Shown here in pieces: positions 6,909-13,463 of a stretch of DNA of 34,623 bases (position 1 is its first letter; every line of letters starts with the position of its first letter). Below the pieces are notes generated by a model. That model did no database searches. It worked only from the letters and a program-made list of their open reading frames with translations, and was not told where the DNA came from. The position numbers and the translations under genes are program-made. Source of the stretch: a virus; the IMG/VR virus record IMGVR_UViG_3300005561_000001, positions 1 to 34,623 of that record, one strand, 5' to 3'.

Positions 6909-7210
6909 CACAATCTGCTTAATGATAATCGAGGCATAACATAAAATTTATTATTTTGCTTGGTAACCGCTATATAATAATGCTCAAGAACTTTTCGTAA
7001 TTGATTGTTGGTACATTTGCGTAAAATCGGATCAACATGTCGAGATTCAACGATATATTTAGTGCCTTCATGATGAACATGGAATCCAGTACGAGAATGA
7101 TAAAGCCTAACATCACCAAGAGAGGGGGAAACAAACAAATTGTCTTCAGGTATTTCAAATTGTGTAGAAAAAACACCAAAGGGGATTAATAATAAATACT
7201 TCATAAGCAT
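6908..7210 (-). CDS. Small exported protein, unknown
   Basis: A 100-aa protein with an N-terminal signal-peptide-like segment (MLMKYLLLIPFGVFSTQF) followed by a soluble, histidine-rich domain (YHSRTGFHVHHEGTKYIVES). The ribosome site AAGGA lies five bases before the ATG at 7210; a second ATG two codons in is also usable. The C-terminal part (YYIAVTKQNNKFYVMPRLSLSRL) looks like a small beta fold. I recognise no family. It is one of six mostly exported small proteins in this accessory island, so it may act on the host envelope, for example in superinfection exclusion or lysis. That is inference. Confidence 0.6.
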   Translation of the reverse strand: MLMKYLLLIPFGVFSTQFEIPEDNLFVSPSLGDVRLYHSRTGFHVHHEGTKYIVESRHVDPILRKCTNNQLRKVLEHYYIAVTKQNNKFYVMPRLSLSRL

Positions 7211-7260
7211 TCTATTCCTTTTTATTTGAATAATTATGACAAACCAGCTTCAATTATACC

Positions 7261-7332
7261 AAAAAAAACCGGCCTATCCACAAAATACAGGTATAGACAC
7301 TGCAAAATGCCTAAGAGGAGCGGATAGGCCGG
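7261..7332 (-). terminator. Long-loop terminator, minus strand
   Basis: An 11-bp perfect inverted repeat, CCGGCCTATCC (7269-7279) and GGATAGGCCGG (7322-7332), with 42 bases between the arms. On the minus strand the second arm is followed by eight Ts. It lies just downstream of the stop of gene 7341-7580, so it likely ends that two-gene unit. A TATAAT-like box immediately after it on the minus strand may help transcribe gene 6908-7210. Confidence 0.6.
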
Positions 7333-7340
7333 AACTTATT

Positions 7341-7580
7341 CTATTTCTTGGTTGATTTACGGATAGGAACAAGGTTTCCTTTTTCCCAATGCCATTCTTC
7401 TACCCCTTTTTGTTTCAGGAGTTTTTCATAGTCGTTGTGAAAGGCAATCTGTTCTTCTAGTCCACCATCCATTAATATATCCCCGCTATAGCGCAATATT
7501 TCTACGCCGTCTGACATTTCTCGCCAGATTCTTGCAGATAAACTTGCCGTTATACAGAGTATGAGAAATAGTTTTTTCAT
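7341..7580 (-). CDS. Small exported protein, unknown
   Basis: A 79-aa protein with a clear signal-peptide-like start (MKKLFLILCITASLSA) and a charged, helical mature part (EEQIAFHNDYEKLLKQKG). It begins two bases after the stop of the upstream gene and lacks a good ribosome site, so translation is probably coupled. The terminator at 7261-7332 follows. No family recognised; the mature domain is only about 60 residues. Confidence 0.6.
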   Translation of the reverse strand: MKKLFLILCITASLSARIWREMSDGVEILRYSGDILMDGGLEEQIAFHNDYEKLLKQKGVEEWHWEKGNLVPIRKSTKK

Positions 7581-7582
7581 AA

Positions 7583-7900
7583 TTATTGTTCGTCGTTATT
7601 ATCCGTGCTGTGCTCAATTTGCGCCATTTCAGCACTAATACTGTTAATATGTGACATATCGGTAGAGCGATCTACAGTGGTTTGCGCATCGTCCCACGAA
7701 GAAGAATAGTCGTTATCCCAATTATTATGATGCGTATCTTCGTAGTTAGTATTGTCATTATTTGAGGTTGTATCAGAACCACAATGGCTGTCATCGACAC
7801 ACCATGCATTGTCGGTATTATTCCACTGATTGGAAGCACCATACATCCCCAAGAGCCCTGCGGATGTTACTGCCATTAAACTCAATAATGTTTTTTTCAT
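7583..7900 (-). CDS. Exported Asn/Asp/Ser-rich low-complexity protein
   Basis: A 105-aa protein with a signal-peptide-like start (MKKTLLSLMAVTSAGLLGM) and a mature part very rich in Asn, Asp, Ser, Thr and His (for example TTSNNDNTNYEDTHHNNWDN). It contains two cysteines (CVDDSHC), which may form a disulphide outside the cytoplasm. The ATG at 7900 has AAGGA six bases upstream; an in-frame ATG at 7954 has none. The low-complexity acidic composition is unlike any other gene here. Function unknown; it may coat or mask the envelope or bind metal ions. Confidence 0.6.
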   Translation of the reverse strand: MKKTLLSLMAVTSAGLLGMYGASNQWNNTDNAWCVDDSHCGSDTTSNNDNTNYEDTHHNNWDNDYSSSWDDAQTTVDRSTDMSHINSISAEMAQIEHSTDNNDEQ

Positions 7901-7968
7901 TATTGTTCCTTCTGTAATATTGGTTGTTAAAATAATCTCTATCTTATTGCCCATTACTACACACTTTT

Positions 7969-7996
7969 ATTCTACCAGAATATTATATAATGTCAA
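7969..7996 (-). promoter_or_regulatory. Sigma-70-type promoter for genes 7900 and 7580
   Basis: On the minus strand: perfect TTGACA (7996-7991), a 16-bp spacer, and TAGAAT (7974-7969), with TG one base before the -10 (extended -10). The start would be near 7962, about 60 bases ahead of the ATG at 7900. This is one of the best promoters in the window, so the exported-protein pair is probably well transcribed on its own. Confidence 0.7.
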
Positions 7997-8053
7997 TATT
8001 GTTAAATTTTTAATTATAATTATGCTGGAATGGTGTTCATTGTTCATATAGTG

Positions 8054-8098
8054 CGCATGTAGCAAGTGTCTGGGTAGAAATGGCGCAGGTTACATGCG
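8054..8098 (+). other. Inverted repeat upstream of gene 8126
   Basis: CGCATGTA (8054-8061) and TACATGCG (8091-8098) are perfect inverted 8-mers separated by 29 bases, in the non-coding stretch before gene 8126. The downstream side is T-rich (TATTATTTTTATCTTTT), so it could be a weak terminator or a regulatory leader. Confidence 0.3.
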
Positions 8099-8125
8099 TA
8101 TTATTTTTATCTTTTAAGGAAATAT

Positions 8126-8317
8126 ATGTTTATACTTCTGGTTTTATTGAGCCCTATTTTTATGGTTGCGGAAAATAAGAAATTGACACAGATTATTACC
8201 TTACCTCGTATTATTAAATTAACCGCCGAAGGTAAGCTTATTGAATGGTCAAGATCGACAAATCGTGCCAATATTAGGCGCGCATTTCCGGTAAAGCCTA
8301 CAATTGTCGAATTATAA
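8126..8317 (+). CDS. Small protein with N-terminal signal/anchor
   Basis: A 63-aa protein with a hydrophobic start (MFILLVLLSPIFMVAE) and a basic remainder (IEWSRSTNRANIRRAFPVKP). The ribosome site AAGGA is five bases before the ATG. It may be exported or membrane-anchored. Function unknown. It forms a plus-strand pair with gene 8333, in the same accessory island as the minus-strand exported proteins. Confidence 0.55.
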   Translation: MFILLVLLSPIFMVAENKKLTQIITLPRIIKLTAEGKLIEWSRSTNRANIRRAFPVKPTIVEL

Positions 8318-8332
8318 TCGGTTAGAGTAGTA

Positions 8333-8605
8333 ATGATGCTTAAAATAATACTATTTTTGTTTTTTTCTCAAGCGCATTCAAGATCATTATTTTGTGAAGA
8401 GGGTGCATATGTTTGTAATGATAGCGAGGTTTTTGGATTCCGTGATAGCCCTCTTATTTTTATTCCTGTTGAGCCAAAGTCGACCGGTTTTTATTTTAAT
8501 ATTAAAGCATTACTTGAAGAATATTATGCCGACTTTTTCTTTATGAGTAATGGTAAATCTGATTGGTTATGGTTACAGCAGCAGTTATTGAGGCGCCAAC
8601 AATAG
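8333..8605 (+). CDS. Small exported protein, unknown
   Basis: A 90-aa protein with a signal-peptide-like start (MMLKIILFLFFSQAHSRS), two nearby cysteines (FCEEGAYVCND) and an aromatic-rich helical C-terminus. It follows gene 8126 by 15 bases with only a weak ribosome site. Its last 65 bases overlap the oppositely transcribed gene 8541-8795. The paired cysteines suggest an extracytoplasmic disulphide. No family recognised. Confidence 0.55.
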   Translation: MMLKIILFLFFSQAHSRSLFCEEGAYVCNDSEVFGFRDSPLIFIPVEPKSTGFYFNIKALLEEYYADFFFMSNGKSDWLWLQQQLLRRQQ

Positions 8606-8795
8606 CACTTCCAGCTGCAATAATTGCTATTTTTTTTCTTTCACGCATTTTTCTTATGGGCTCCGGTGTTCCGATCTCTATATCCCGTGCTTGTTCGATG
8701 TGAATAATAACGGTTTCGCATTCCGGACAGGTAATTTGTTTTGCTGGTTGCATCGCCTGTAAATAAATACTCAAACATATGATTAATCTTCTCAT
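8541..8795 (-). CDS. Small exported protein with CPEC motif and C-terminal membrane span
   Basis: An 84-aa protein with an excellent ribosome site (AGGAGG, seven bases before ATG), a hydrophobic N-terminus (MRRLIICLSIYLQAM), a CPEC pair at residues 23-26, and a C-terminal membrane span (KIAIIAAGSAIVGASITAAV). Between them is a charged helix. A signal plus a C-terminal span is also seen in some phage spanin- or exclusion-type proteins; CPEC might bind zinc or act in redox. It is convergent with and overlaps gene 8333-8605. Function unknown. Confidence 0.6.
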   Translation of the reverse strand: MRRLIICLSIYLQAMQPAKQITCPECETVIIHIEQARDIEIGTPEPIRKMRERKKIAIIAAGSAIVGASITAAVTITNQIYHYS

Positions 8796-8817
8796 AATAG
8801 TCCCTCCTTACTATAAT
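8789..8817 (+). promoter_or_regulatory. Possible promoter of the head-gene operon
   Basis: TTCTCA (8789-8794), a 17-bp spacer and a perfect TATAAT (8812-8817), reading toward gene 8865. A bulged inverted repeat (GATAGAGATT ... AATCTATC, about 8835-8856) lies between it and the gene and could be an operator or leader hairpin. Confidence 0.4.
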
Positions 8818-8864
8818 TCTAATGAAAACTATGATAGAGATTAAATAATCTATCTAGGAGTAAT

Positions 8865-9341
8865 ATGAAGCGAGATACAGTAGGCAAGATATCGCTTGCC
8901 CTTTCAGAAAAACAGCCAGAAACCAGAGATCCCATTGAAATTGAGCGAGAAGTCCATAAAGATTATGAAAAACATATTCATGATTGCATTCAACGACATT
9001 TAACAGCGCTTGACGGCAATTTTTATGTTGAAGTAATTACTAAAAAAGAACGCTTAATGCCAAATGTCTTACGCAATTACTTCTTTGCGACACAAGCCTG
9101 TCCAACACCTACCTGGGATCAGACCATATACAAATATCATCGCGCTCAAGATTTTATTGAATTTTTGTGGGTAGTTCCGTCTAAAGATACGGTCGAGTTA
9201 TTCTTACAAAACGCATTACAAATAACTGATAATGAAAAAGAATTATTACAATTTATTTTAAAATTTACTGATGGATCATTATTGAAACTAGCCAAGAAAT
9301 TAAATGGGGAAATGGAAGATTCACCACTTTTAAATAATTAA
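8865..9341 (+). CDS. Conserved-type head-operon protein, unknown
   Basis: A 158-aa protein that opens the head operon, directly upstream of the scaffold-like gene. It has a good ribosome site (AGGAG, five bases before ATG). It appears to be a compact mixed alpha/beta domain (NFYVEVITKKERLMPNVLRN, then AQDFIEFLWVVPSKDTVELF) with a helical C-terminus. I do not recognise a named family. The position suggests a role in assembly or a head-tail accessory function. Confidence 0.7.
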   Translation: MKRDTVGKISLALSEKQPETRDPIEIEREVHKDYEKHIHDCIQRHLTALDGNFYVEVITKKERLMPNVLRNYFFATQACPTPTWDQTIYKYHRAQDFIEFLWVVPSKDTVELFLQNALQITDNEKELLQFILKFTDGSLLKLAKKLNGEMEDSPLLNN

Positions 9342-9351
9342 TAGGAGAGTA

Positions 9352-10122
9352 ATGTTAGATGATACTATTTATGAAGTACACCCGGATATAGCAGCTGCGT
9401 TGCCCAAAGCAGAAGAAGTACCGCAACCAGAACAACAACCACAAATAGAGCAAGTTCAAGGGCAGCAAGTAGCTCCTGAGCCAATTGCAGAAACCACATC
9501 GGCAACCGAAACGCCTCAACAACTTAGATTTAAAGATATGAGGGATCGTGCTGAGCGAGCAGAACGGGAACGTGAACAGTTACTTAAATTAGTAGAACAG
9601 CATTTACCCAAAGAGCAAAAACCACAAAAGCAGACATATAGTAAGAGAAACTTGGGTAAAGATGATATTGTTGAAGGTAAAGATTTAGATCCCATTGAAC
9701 AGGAATTACGTGAGATCAAAGAAGAACTCAACCATTACAAACAACAAAATACCAACTATTCGGCGGAAACCAGACTCAAAGCTCAATATCCAGACTTTGA
9801 TCGTGTTTGTAGTAAAGAAAATTTGGAAACCTTTAGTTATGCGTATCCAGAATTGGCGGCGACCTTAAGAAATTCACAAGATATTTACGCCATGGGGGTA
9901 TCTGCATATACACTGATAAAGAAGTTTAATATCGAAAAATCAATGGGTGTAGATATGGAACGAACTGAAAAAAACCTAGCTAAACCAAAACCAACAAATG
10001 CAATCAATCCTCAAAAAGGTGATCATCCTTTGTCTCGTGCTAATGCCTTTGCTGAGGGCCTTACTGAGGACGTTAAGAAACAACTCCTTAAAGAAATGAA
10101 CGACGCACGGCGTGGTTATTAA
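9352..10122 (+). CDS. Scaffolding-like protein
   Basis: A 256-aa protein immediately upstream of the major capsid gene. The N-terminal 60 residues are rich in Pro, Gln and Glu and likely disordered. Residues about 60-85 (KDMRDRAERAEREREQLLKL) and 115-135 (EQELREIKEELNHYKQQ) are coiled-coil, and a helical domain follows. The C-terminus is basic (EDVKKQLLKEMNDARRGY), as often seen in scaffolds that bind the capsid protein through a basic C-terminal helix. Scaffolding proteins guide procapsid assembly and then leave. The call rests on position, composition and coiled coil, since scaffolds are poorly conserved in sequence. Confidence 0.72.
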   Translation: MLDDTIYEVHPDIAAALPKAEEVPQPEQQPQIEQVQGQQVAPEPIAETTSATETPQQLRFKDMRDRAERAEREREQLLKLVEQHLPKEQKPQKQTYSKRNLGKDDIVEGKDLDPIEQELREIKEELNHYKQQNTNYSAETRLKAQYPDFDRVCSKENLETFSYAYPELAATLRNSQDIYAMGVSAYTLIKKFNIEKSMGVDMERTEKNLAKPKPTNAINPQKGDHPLSRANAFAEGLTEDVKKQLLKEMNDARRGY

Positions 10123-10176
10123 CCTATCATTTTAGCCATCATTATAGGTACTTGCCAAAGTACACTACTTTTTTTT

Positions 10177-10208
10177 ACCCCCAGAGATTTTGACTTTGCT
10201 CTGGGGGT
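10177..10208 (+). terminator. Terminator-like hairpin between scaffold and capsid genes
   Basis: A ten-pair perfect stem ACCCCCAGAG/CTCTGGGGGT (10177-10186, 10199-10208) with a 12-base loop, followed by a moderately T-rich stretch. It could partly stop transcription so that capsid mRNA comes from a separate promoter downstream. Confidence 0.75.
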
Positions 10209-10226
10209 TATTATATCTTAAGAATG

Positions 10227-10310
10227 GCGTATAAAGGGAATCGCTAACCCATCGCGTATATTGGGCCTCGCAAACCCTGACGTATAAATCGTAAACAAGT
10301 CTCGTCAACC
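10227..10310 (+). repeat. Imperfect 27-bp tandem repeat upstream of the capsid gene
   Basis: Two units of exactly 27 bp (10227-10253, 10254-10280) share 19 positions: GCGTATA, GGG, TCGC and AACCC in the same places. A more diverged third unit follows to about 10310 (CGTATAAATCG ... CTCGTCAACC). Each unit begins with a -10-like TATAAA, TATATT or TATAAA. This is consistent with an array of promoter or activator sites controlling the capsid gene, or with repeated small hairpins in its leader. Confidence 0.6.
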
Positions 10311-10346
10311 TGTTGTTATAGTTCTTTCTTTTTATTAGGAAGTAGT

Positions 10347-11297
10347 ATGGCAATAACAACTACCAGTATTCTTCCTGCACCAGTTCAACAGTCTTTTAGT
10401 TATAAACTGTTGTCGGTGCCGGTTCCGAATATGATCCATAAAATTCCTGCGATGAAGAAGAATATGCCCCGTAATGGTGGTAGAACTCTTCGTATGCGCA
10501 GATATAATCCGTTAAATACCGCAATGGTTCCACTTGGAAATTCGGGTTTAACGCCTCCAGCTCAAAACTTAACCGCAATCGATATCGATGCGACTATAAG
10601 TTTTTATGGTACCTATGTGATATTGAACGAACAGGTCACTTTACAAAACCAAGATCCAGTATTAAACGAATGCGCAGCACGTCTTGGTGTTTCTCTTCGT
10701 CAAACTGAAGATCAATTAACGCGTGATATGTTGGCCTCTACTGCATCATTTATTAACGCAACTGGCGGTGTAAATGGTGACGTTCCAACTGAAATAACTC
10801 GCTCAGATGTTGATGTTGTGGTGCGTTCATTGCTTAATAACAATGCATACACCATCATGGATAATATCGAAGGTGAAGATAAATTCGGTACCGCTCCAGT
10901 TCGGGATGCTTATTTTGCATTATGCTCAACTCAGTTAACCGGTAATCTTGATAACGTTGCTGGATTCATTCATAAGAACCAATATCCAGCTCCAATGAAC
11001 GCTCTTCGTTCTGAATGGGGTGCAATTGGTAACTTGAGATTCTTAGTATCTTCCATTGGATCGGTTTCTCCAAACGCTTCTTCTCTTGGTGCAGATGTAT
11101 TCAATATTTTCTGCGTTGGTATGGAAGCATATGCATGTATTGAACAAGATGGCTATAGCGCAAGCTTTATCTATCGTCCGCCAATATATGATGGCCCATT
11201 GGCTCTGAATGCATCGGTTGGTTATAAGTTTGCTGAAGTCCCAAGAATCACCAATGATTTATGGGTCATCAACTTACGCGCAACATTAGCTGTATAA
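10347..11297 (+). CDS. Major capsid protein (N4-gp56 type)
   Basis: A 316-aa protein that fits the N4 gp56-like HK97-fold capsid family: an N-terminal basic stretch (KNMPRNGGRTLRMRRYNPL, residues 38-56), then GLTPPAQN, a beta-rich segment (ISFYGTYVILNEQV), and a conserved helical part with LGVSLRQTEDQLTRDML. The later EWGAIGNLRFLVS and the C-terminal TNDLWVINLRATLAV are typical of the family. Hundreds of copies would form the icosahedral shell. The ribosome site is AGGA upstream of ATG. It sits behind a terminator-like hairpin and the 27-bp repeats, so it probably has its own promoter for high expression. Confidence 0.9.
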   Translation: MAITTTSILPAPVQQSFSYKLLSVPVPNMIHKIPAMKKNMPRNGGRTLRMRRYNPLNTAMVPLGNSGLTPPAQNLTAIDIDATISFYGTYVILNEQVTLQNQDPVLNECAARLGVSLRQTEDQLTRDMLASTASFINATGGVNGDVPTEITRSDVDVVVRSLLNNNAYTIMDNIEGEDKFGTAPVRDAYFALCSTQLTGNLDNVAGFIHKNQYPAPMNALRSEWGAIGNLRFLVSSIGSVSPNASSLGADVFNIFCVGMEAYACIEQDGYSASFIYRPPIYDGPLALNASVGYKFAEVPRITNDLWVINLRATLAV

Positions 11298-11306
11298 GGA
11301 GATACT

Positions 11307-12512
11307 ATGTCATTTTATGGTTCAGTCTTACAACAAGGCTCCTTTACTGCAATGCCTGTTGGGGCAAGCGGACTTGGCGCTATTCCTACTATGGGAAGCC
11401 CGGTAATTATTCAAGTACCCGCCGGTATTGATTGGTTATTGGTTAAAAACTATAGTAAAGCTGGTGCCAATGGTAATAGCGGTACTAATTTTAATGGCAC
11501 GGCCAATGCTTTTATCGGTGTTAATTTCTATTGGCAACGTGGCATGGCTCCTGGTACGGGCGTTGTAATGTATAAATCAAATGGTGCATCAACGCTTAAT
11601 GAAGATACCTTGGTTTCTGGTGGTTTCACTCTCTATGACCCATCGGGACAAACAGCCGGTGCACAACCAATTATATCTGCTCCTGTGGCAACGACTGCTT
11701 CTACCAATGCAACGCGACCAGTTGTTTCAACAGCGAATACCGCCGGGCTTATAGCGGGATGTAGTGTGGTTCGTATGAGCAATACCGCACAAACCGATGT
11801 TAATGGCATCGATATGGTGGTTGGTGCTGTAACTAACAATGTTAGCTTTACGCTCTTAACGGCAACTAATGCTTTGGCTACTGCTCCTGGTGCTATTGGT
11901 GGTGCTGGATTCTATCGAATTGTAAATGTAGATCCATTATTCTATCCGCGTCGTCGTTTTGTGGTTAATATCACGCAAGCGGTTAATGCCCAGGTAAGCA
12001 CCTCAGTGCCACACCAATATGTCCCCGGACAGGCAGTAAGATTTAATATTCCAACTGTTTCTGGAATGATCCAATTAAATCCAACTTCTGCAAATAATTA
12101 TCTTGAAGCTAATATTGTATCCGTCGTGGATACATTTAATTTCACGATTGATGTTGATACTACGGCATTTACAGCCTTTACATGGCCAACTATTGCACAA
12201 CAGCCAAGTTCGTTTCCAGAGGTCACCCCTATTGGTGAAGATACGGCGTTATCATTAATAACTCCTGCTTCACAAGTACCGGTTGATTGTAATGGAAATG
12301 TTATCAATGCAGTTCAAAGTGGTTTATTGTCTGATGCAACTGTTAATACTGGATTCCTAGGTATGATCTTGGGTTCTGGTGGCAATGGTCTTGCTCTGAC
12401 GACACCAATTCTTGGGCCTGCGGGTGGTGGTACAACAAGCAATGCTGGTGTAGTAAGTGCTCCAGATACTGTTTACTGGCTTGCCGGTAAATCAGCATTT
12501 GGCGGTCTATAA
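11307..12512 (+). CDS. Probable head decoration or minor virion protein
   Basis: A 401-aa Gly/Ala/Thr/Asn-rich, beta-sheet-type protein immediately after the capsid gene (AGGAG ribosome site). A domain from about residue 215 to 295 (QAVNAQVSTSVPHQYVPGQA, then TFNFTIDVDTTAF) resembles the small beta domain known in phage proteins as E1-FCCH-like, also seen in gene 13014. The N-terminal region (GSPVIIQVPAGIDWLLVKNY) looks like a jelly-roll strand set. Placement straight after the capsid gene suits a decoration or head-fibre protein. No catalytic motif seen. Confidence 0.65.
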   Translation: MSFYGSVLQQGSFTAMPVGASGLGAIPTMGSPVIIQVPAGIDWLLVKNYSKAGANGNSGTNFNGTANAFIGVNFYWQRGMAPGTGVVMYKSNGASTLNEDTLVSGGFTLYDPSGQTAGAQPIISAPVATTASTNATRPVVSTANTAGLIAGCSVVRMSNTAQTDVNGIDMVVGAVTNNVSFTLLTATNALATAPGAIGGAGFYRIVNVDPLFYPRRRFVVNITQAVNAQVSTSVPHQYVPGQAVRFNIPTVSGMIQLNPTSANNYLEANIVSVVDTFNFTIDVDTTAFTAFTWPTIAQQPSSFPEVTPIGEDTALSLITPASQVPVDCNGNVINAVQSGLLSDATVNTGFLGMILGSGGNGLALTTPILGPAGGGTTSNAGVVSAPDTVYWLAGKSAFGGL

Positions 12513-12528
12513 TATTCTGTTTTGAGGT

Positions 12529-12544
12529 GGGCGGAAGGCCGCCC
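12529..12544 (+). promoter_or_regulatory. GC-rich intergenic hairpin
   Basis: GGGCGG-AAGG-CCGCCC, a perfect six-pair stem with a tetraloop, between genes 11307 and 12565. There is no T-tract after it, so an mRNA-stability or processing role fits better than termination. Confidence 0.45.
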
Positions 12545-12564
12545 TCTCCAATTTGAGAGAAGTC

Positions 12565-13011
12565 ATGTCAGAAGTAAAAAATACAAAAAAAGCACCGGCA
12601 AAGGGACAAGGCCATCGTTGGGAACGCGATCGTGATCGTGAGAAAGTTCGTGGCAAATTTATATTCCATGAAGTACCAGGTGGTTCTATGAGCTTTGTCT
12701 TTAAGCATTACAAAGAAGATCCGGTTGAACGTTTCGATATGATAGATGGCGAAACATATACCATACCACTTGGTGTCGCTAAACATTTAAATAAAAATGG
12801 TTGGTATCCAGAATATTCTTTTATAGCTGGAGACAAGAATACACAGAATGCCTATGCACCCTCAATCGGTAGTTCAGCGCCAAATATCATGCGAGTAGGG
12901 AAAAAAATTAGACGCTTTTCGTTTCAAAGCTTAGAATTTACTGATATTGAAGATTTATCTTCACATGCAGCTCCAGCACAAGAATTGGTGACTGTAGAAC
13001 AGGTCGTGTAA
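12565..13011 (+). CDS. Conserved-type head-tail region protein, unknown
   Basis: A 148-aa protein with a basic N-terminus (KKAPAKGQGHRWERDRDREK) and a compact domain FIFHEVPGGSMSFVFKHYKE (residues 35-54), then IPLGVAKHLNKNGWYPEY and KIRRFSFQSLEFTDIEDL. The pattern looks like a protein that travels with N4-gp56-type capsid genes in uncultured podophages; that is from memory and no function is known to me. The ATG at 12565 has GAGAGAAG as ribosome site; the TTG at 12553 would place the start inside that site. Confidence 0.72.
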   Translation: MSEVKNTKKAPAKGQGHRWERDRDREKVRGKFIFHEVPGGSMSFVFKHYKEDPVERFDMIDGETYTIPLGVAKHLNKNGWYPEYSFIAGDKNTQNAYAPSIGSSAPNIMRVGKKIRRFSFQSLEFTDIEDLSSHAAPAQELVTVEQVV

Positions 13012-13013
13012 TC

Positions 13014-13391
13014 GTGGTAGCGTATATTCCAAGTTATGCTAATCCATTACCAACATTCCAGCCGGCTATGAGAGTGATAGCTGGCATTTCAAATACTAGT
13101 CCTGTGCTGATCACAACGACCTTTGCACATCAATATATAACCAATACGATCGTTAGGCTAGATATTCCACTTGGATTTGGGATGCAGGCACTTAATCAAC
13201 AATTTGGTCCAATCACTGTTATATCACCAACCACCTTCACGATGCCAATAGACACTACTAACCTAGAGCCATTCGTGTTGCCAAGCGGCTTTCCGCCAGG
13301 CTATCAAGATGCTCAAGTGGTGCCTATTGCAGAAGCAAATTCAATTTTAACAGCGGCAACACAAAACGTTCTTCCCTATTCGGCAACTTAG
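13014..13391 (+). CDS. Small beta-domain virion protein (E1-FCCH-like)
   Basis: A 125-aa protein starting at GTG, two bases after the upstream stop. Residues about 25-95 (PVLITTTFAHQYITNTIVRL, then SPTTFTMPIDTTNLEPF) follow the same pattern as the domain in gene 11307: Ser/Thr-rich strand, HQY, a hydrophobic strand, GMQ(A)LN, then TFTxxIDT. It is therefore probably a stand-alone copy of that domain, acting as a small virion component near the head-tail junction. No strong ribosome site; coupled translation from the preceding gene is likely. Confidence 0.65.
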   Translation: MVAYIPSYANPLPTFQPAMRVIAGISNTSPVLITTTFAHQYITNTIVRLDIPLGFGMQALNQQFGPITVISPTTFTMPIDTTNLEPFVLPSGFPPGYQDAQVVPIAEANSILTAATQNVLPYSAT

Positions 13392-13428
13392 GTGCTAGGA
13401 TAAAAACGTACTTGGATTATTAGGACCC

Positions 13429-13449
13429 AGGCTTCGCCAAGGCTATGCC
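13429..13449 (+). repeat. GGCTTCGC-N4-GCTATGCC repeat, copy 3
   Basis: AGGCTTCGC, CAAG, GCTATGCC in the intergenic region just before gene 13464. It ends a few bases before that gene's ribosome site (AAGGAG). Confidence 0.7.
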
Positions 13450-13463
13450 GGGCAAGGAGAATT

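Noticed and set aside
7830-8051. 73-codon plus-strand frame opposite the exported-protein gene
   Set aside because: It covers the leader and promoter of the minus-strand gene 7583-7900, has no ribosome site, and is mostly a hydrophobic artefact of AT-rich DNA.
9516-9731. 71-codon minus-strand frame opposite the scaffold gene
   Set aside because: Serine/leucine-rich product expected opposite a Glu/Gln/Arg-rich coding region; no ribosome site.
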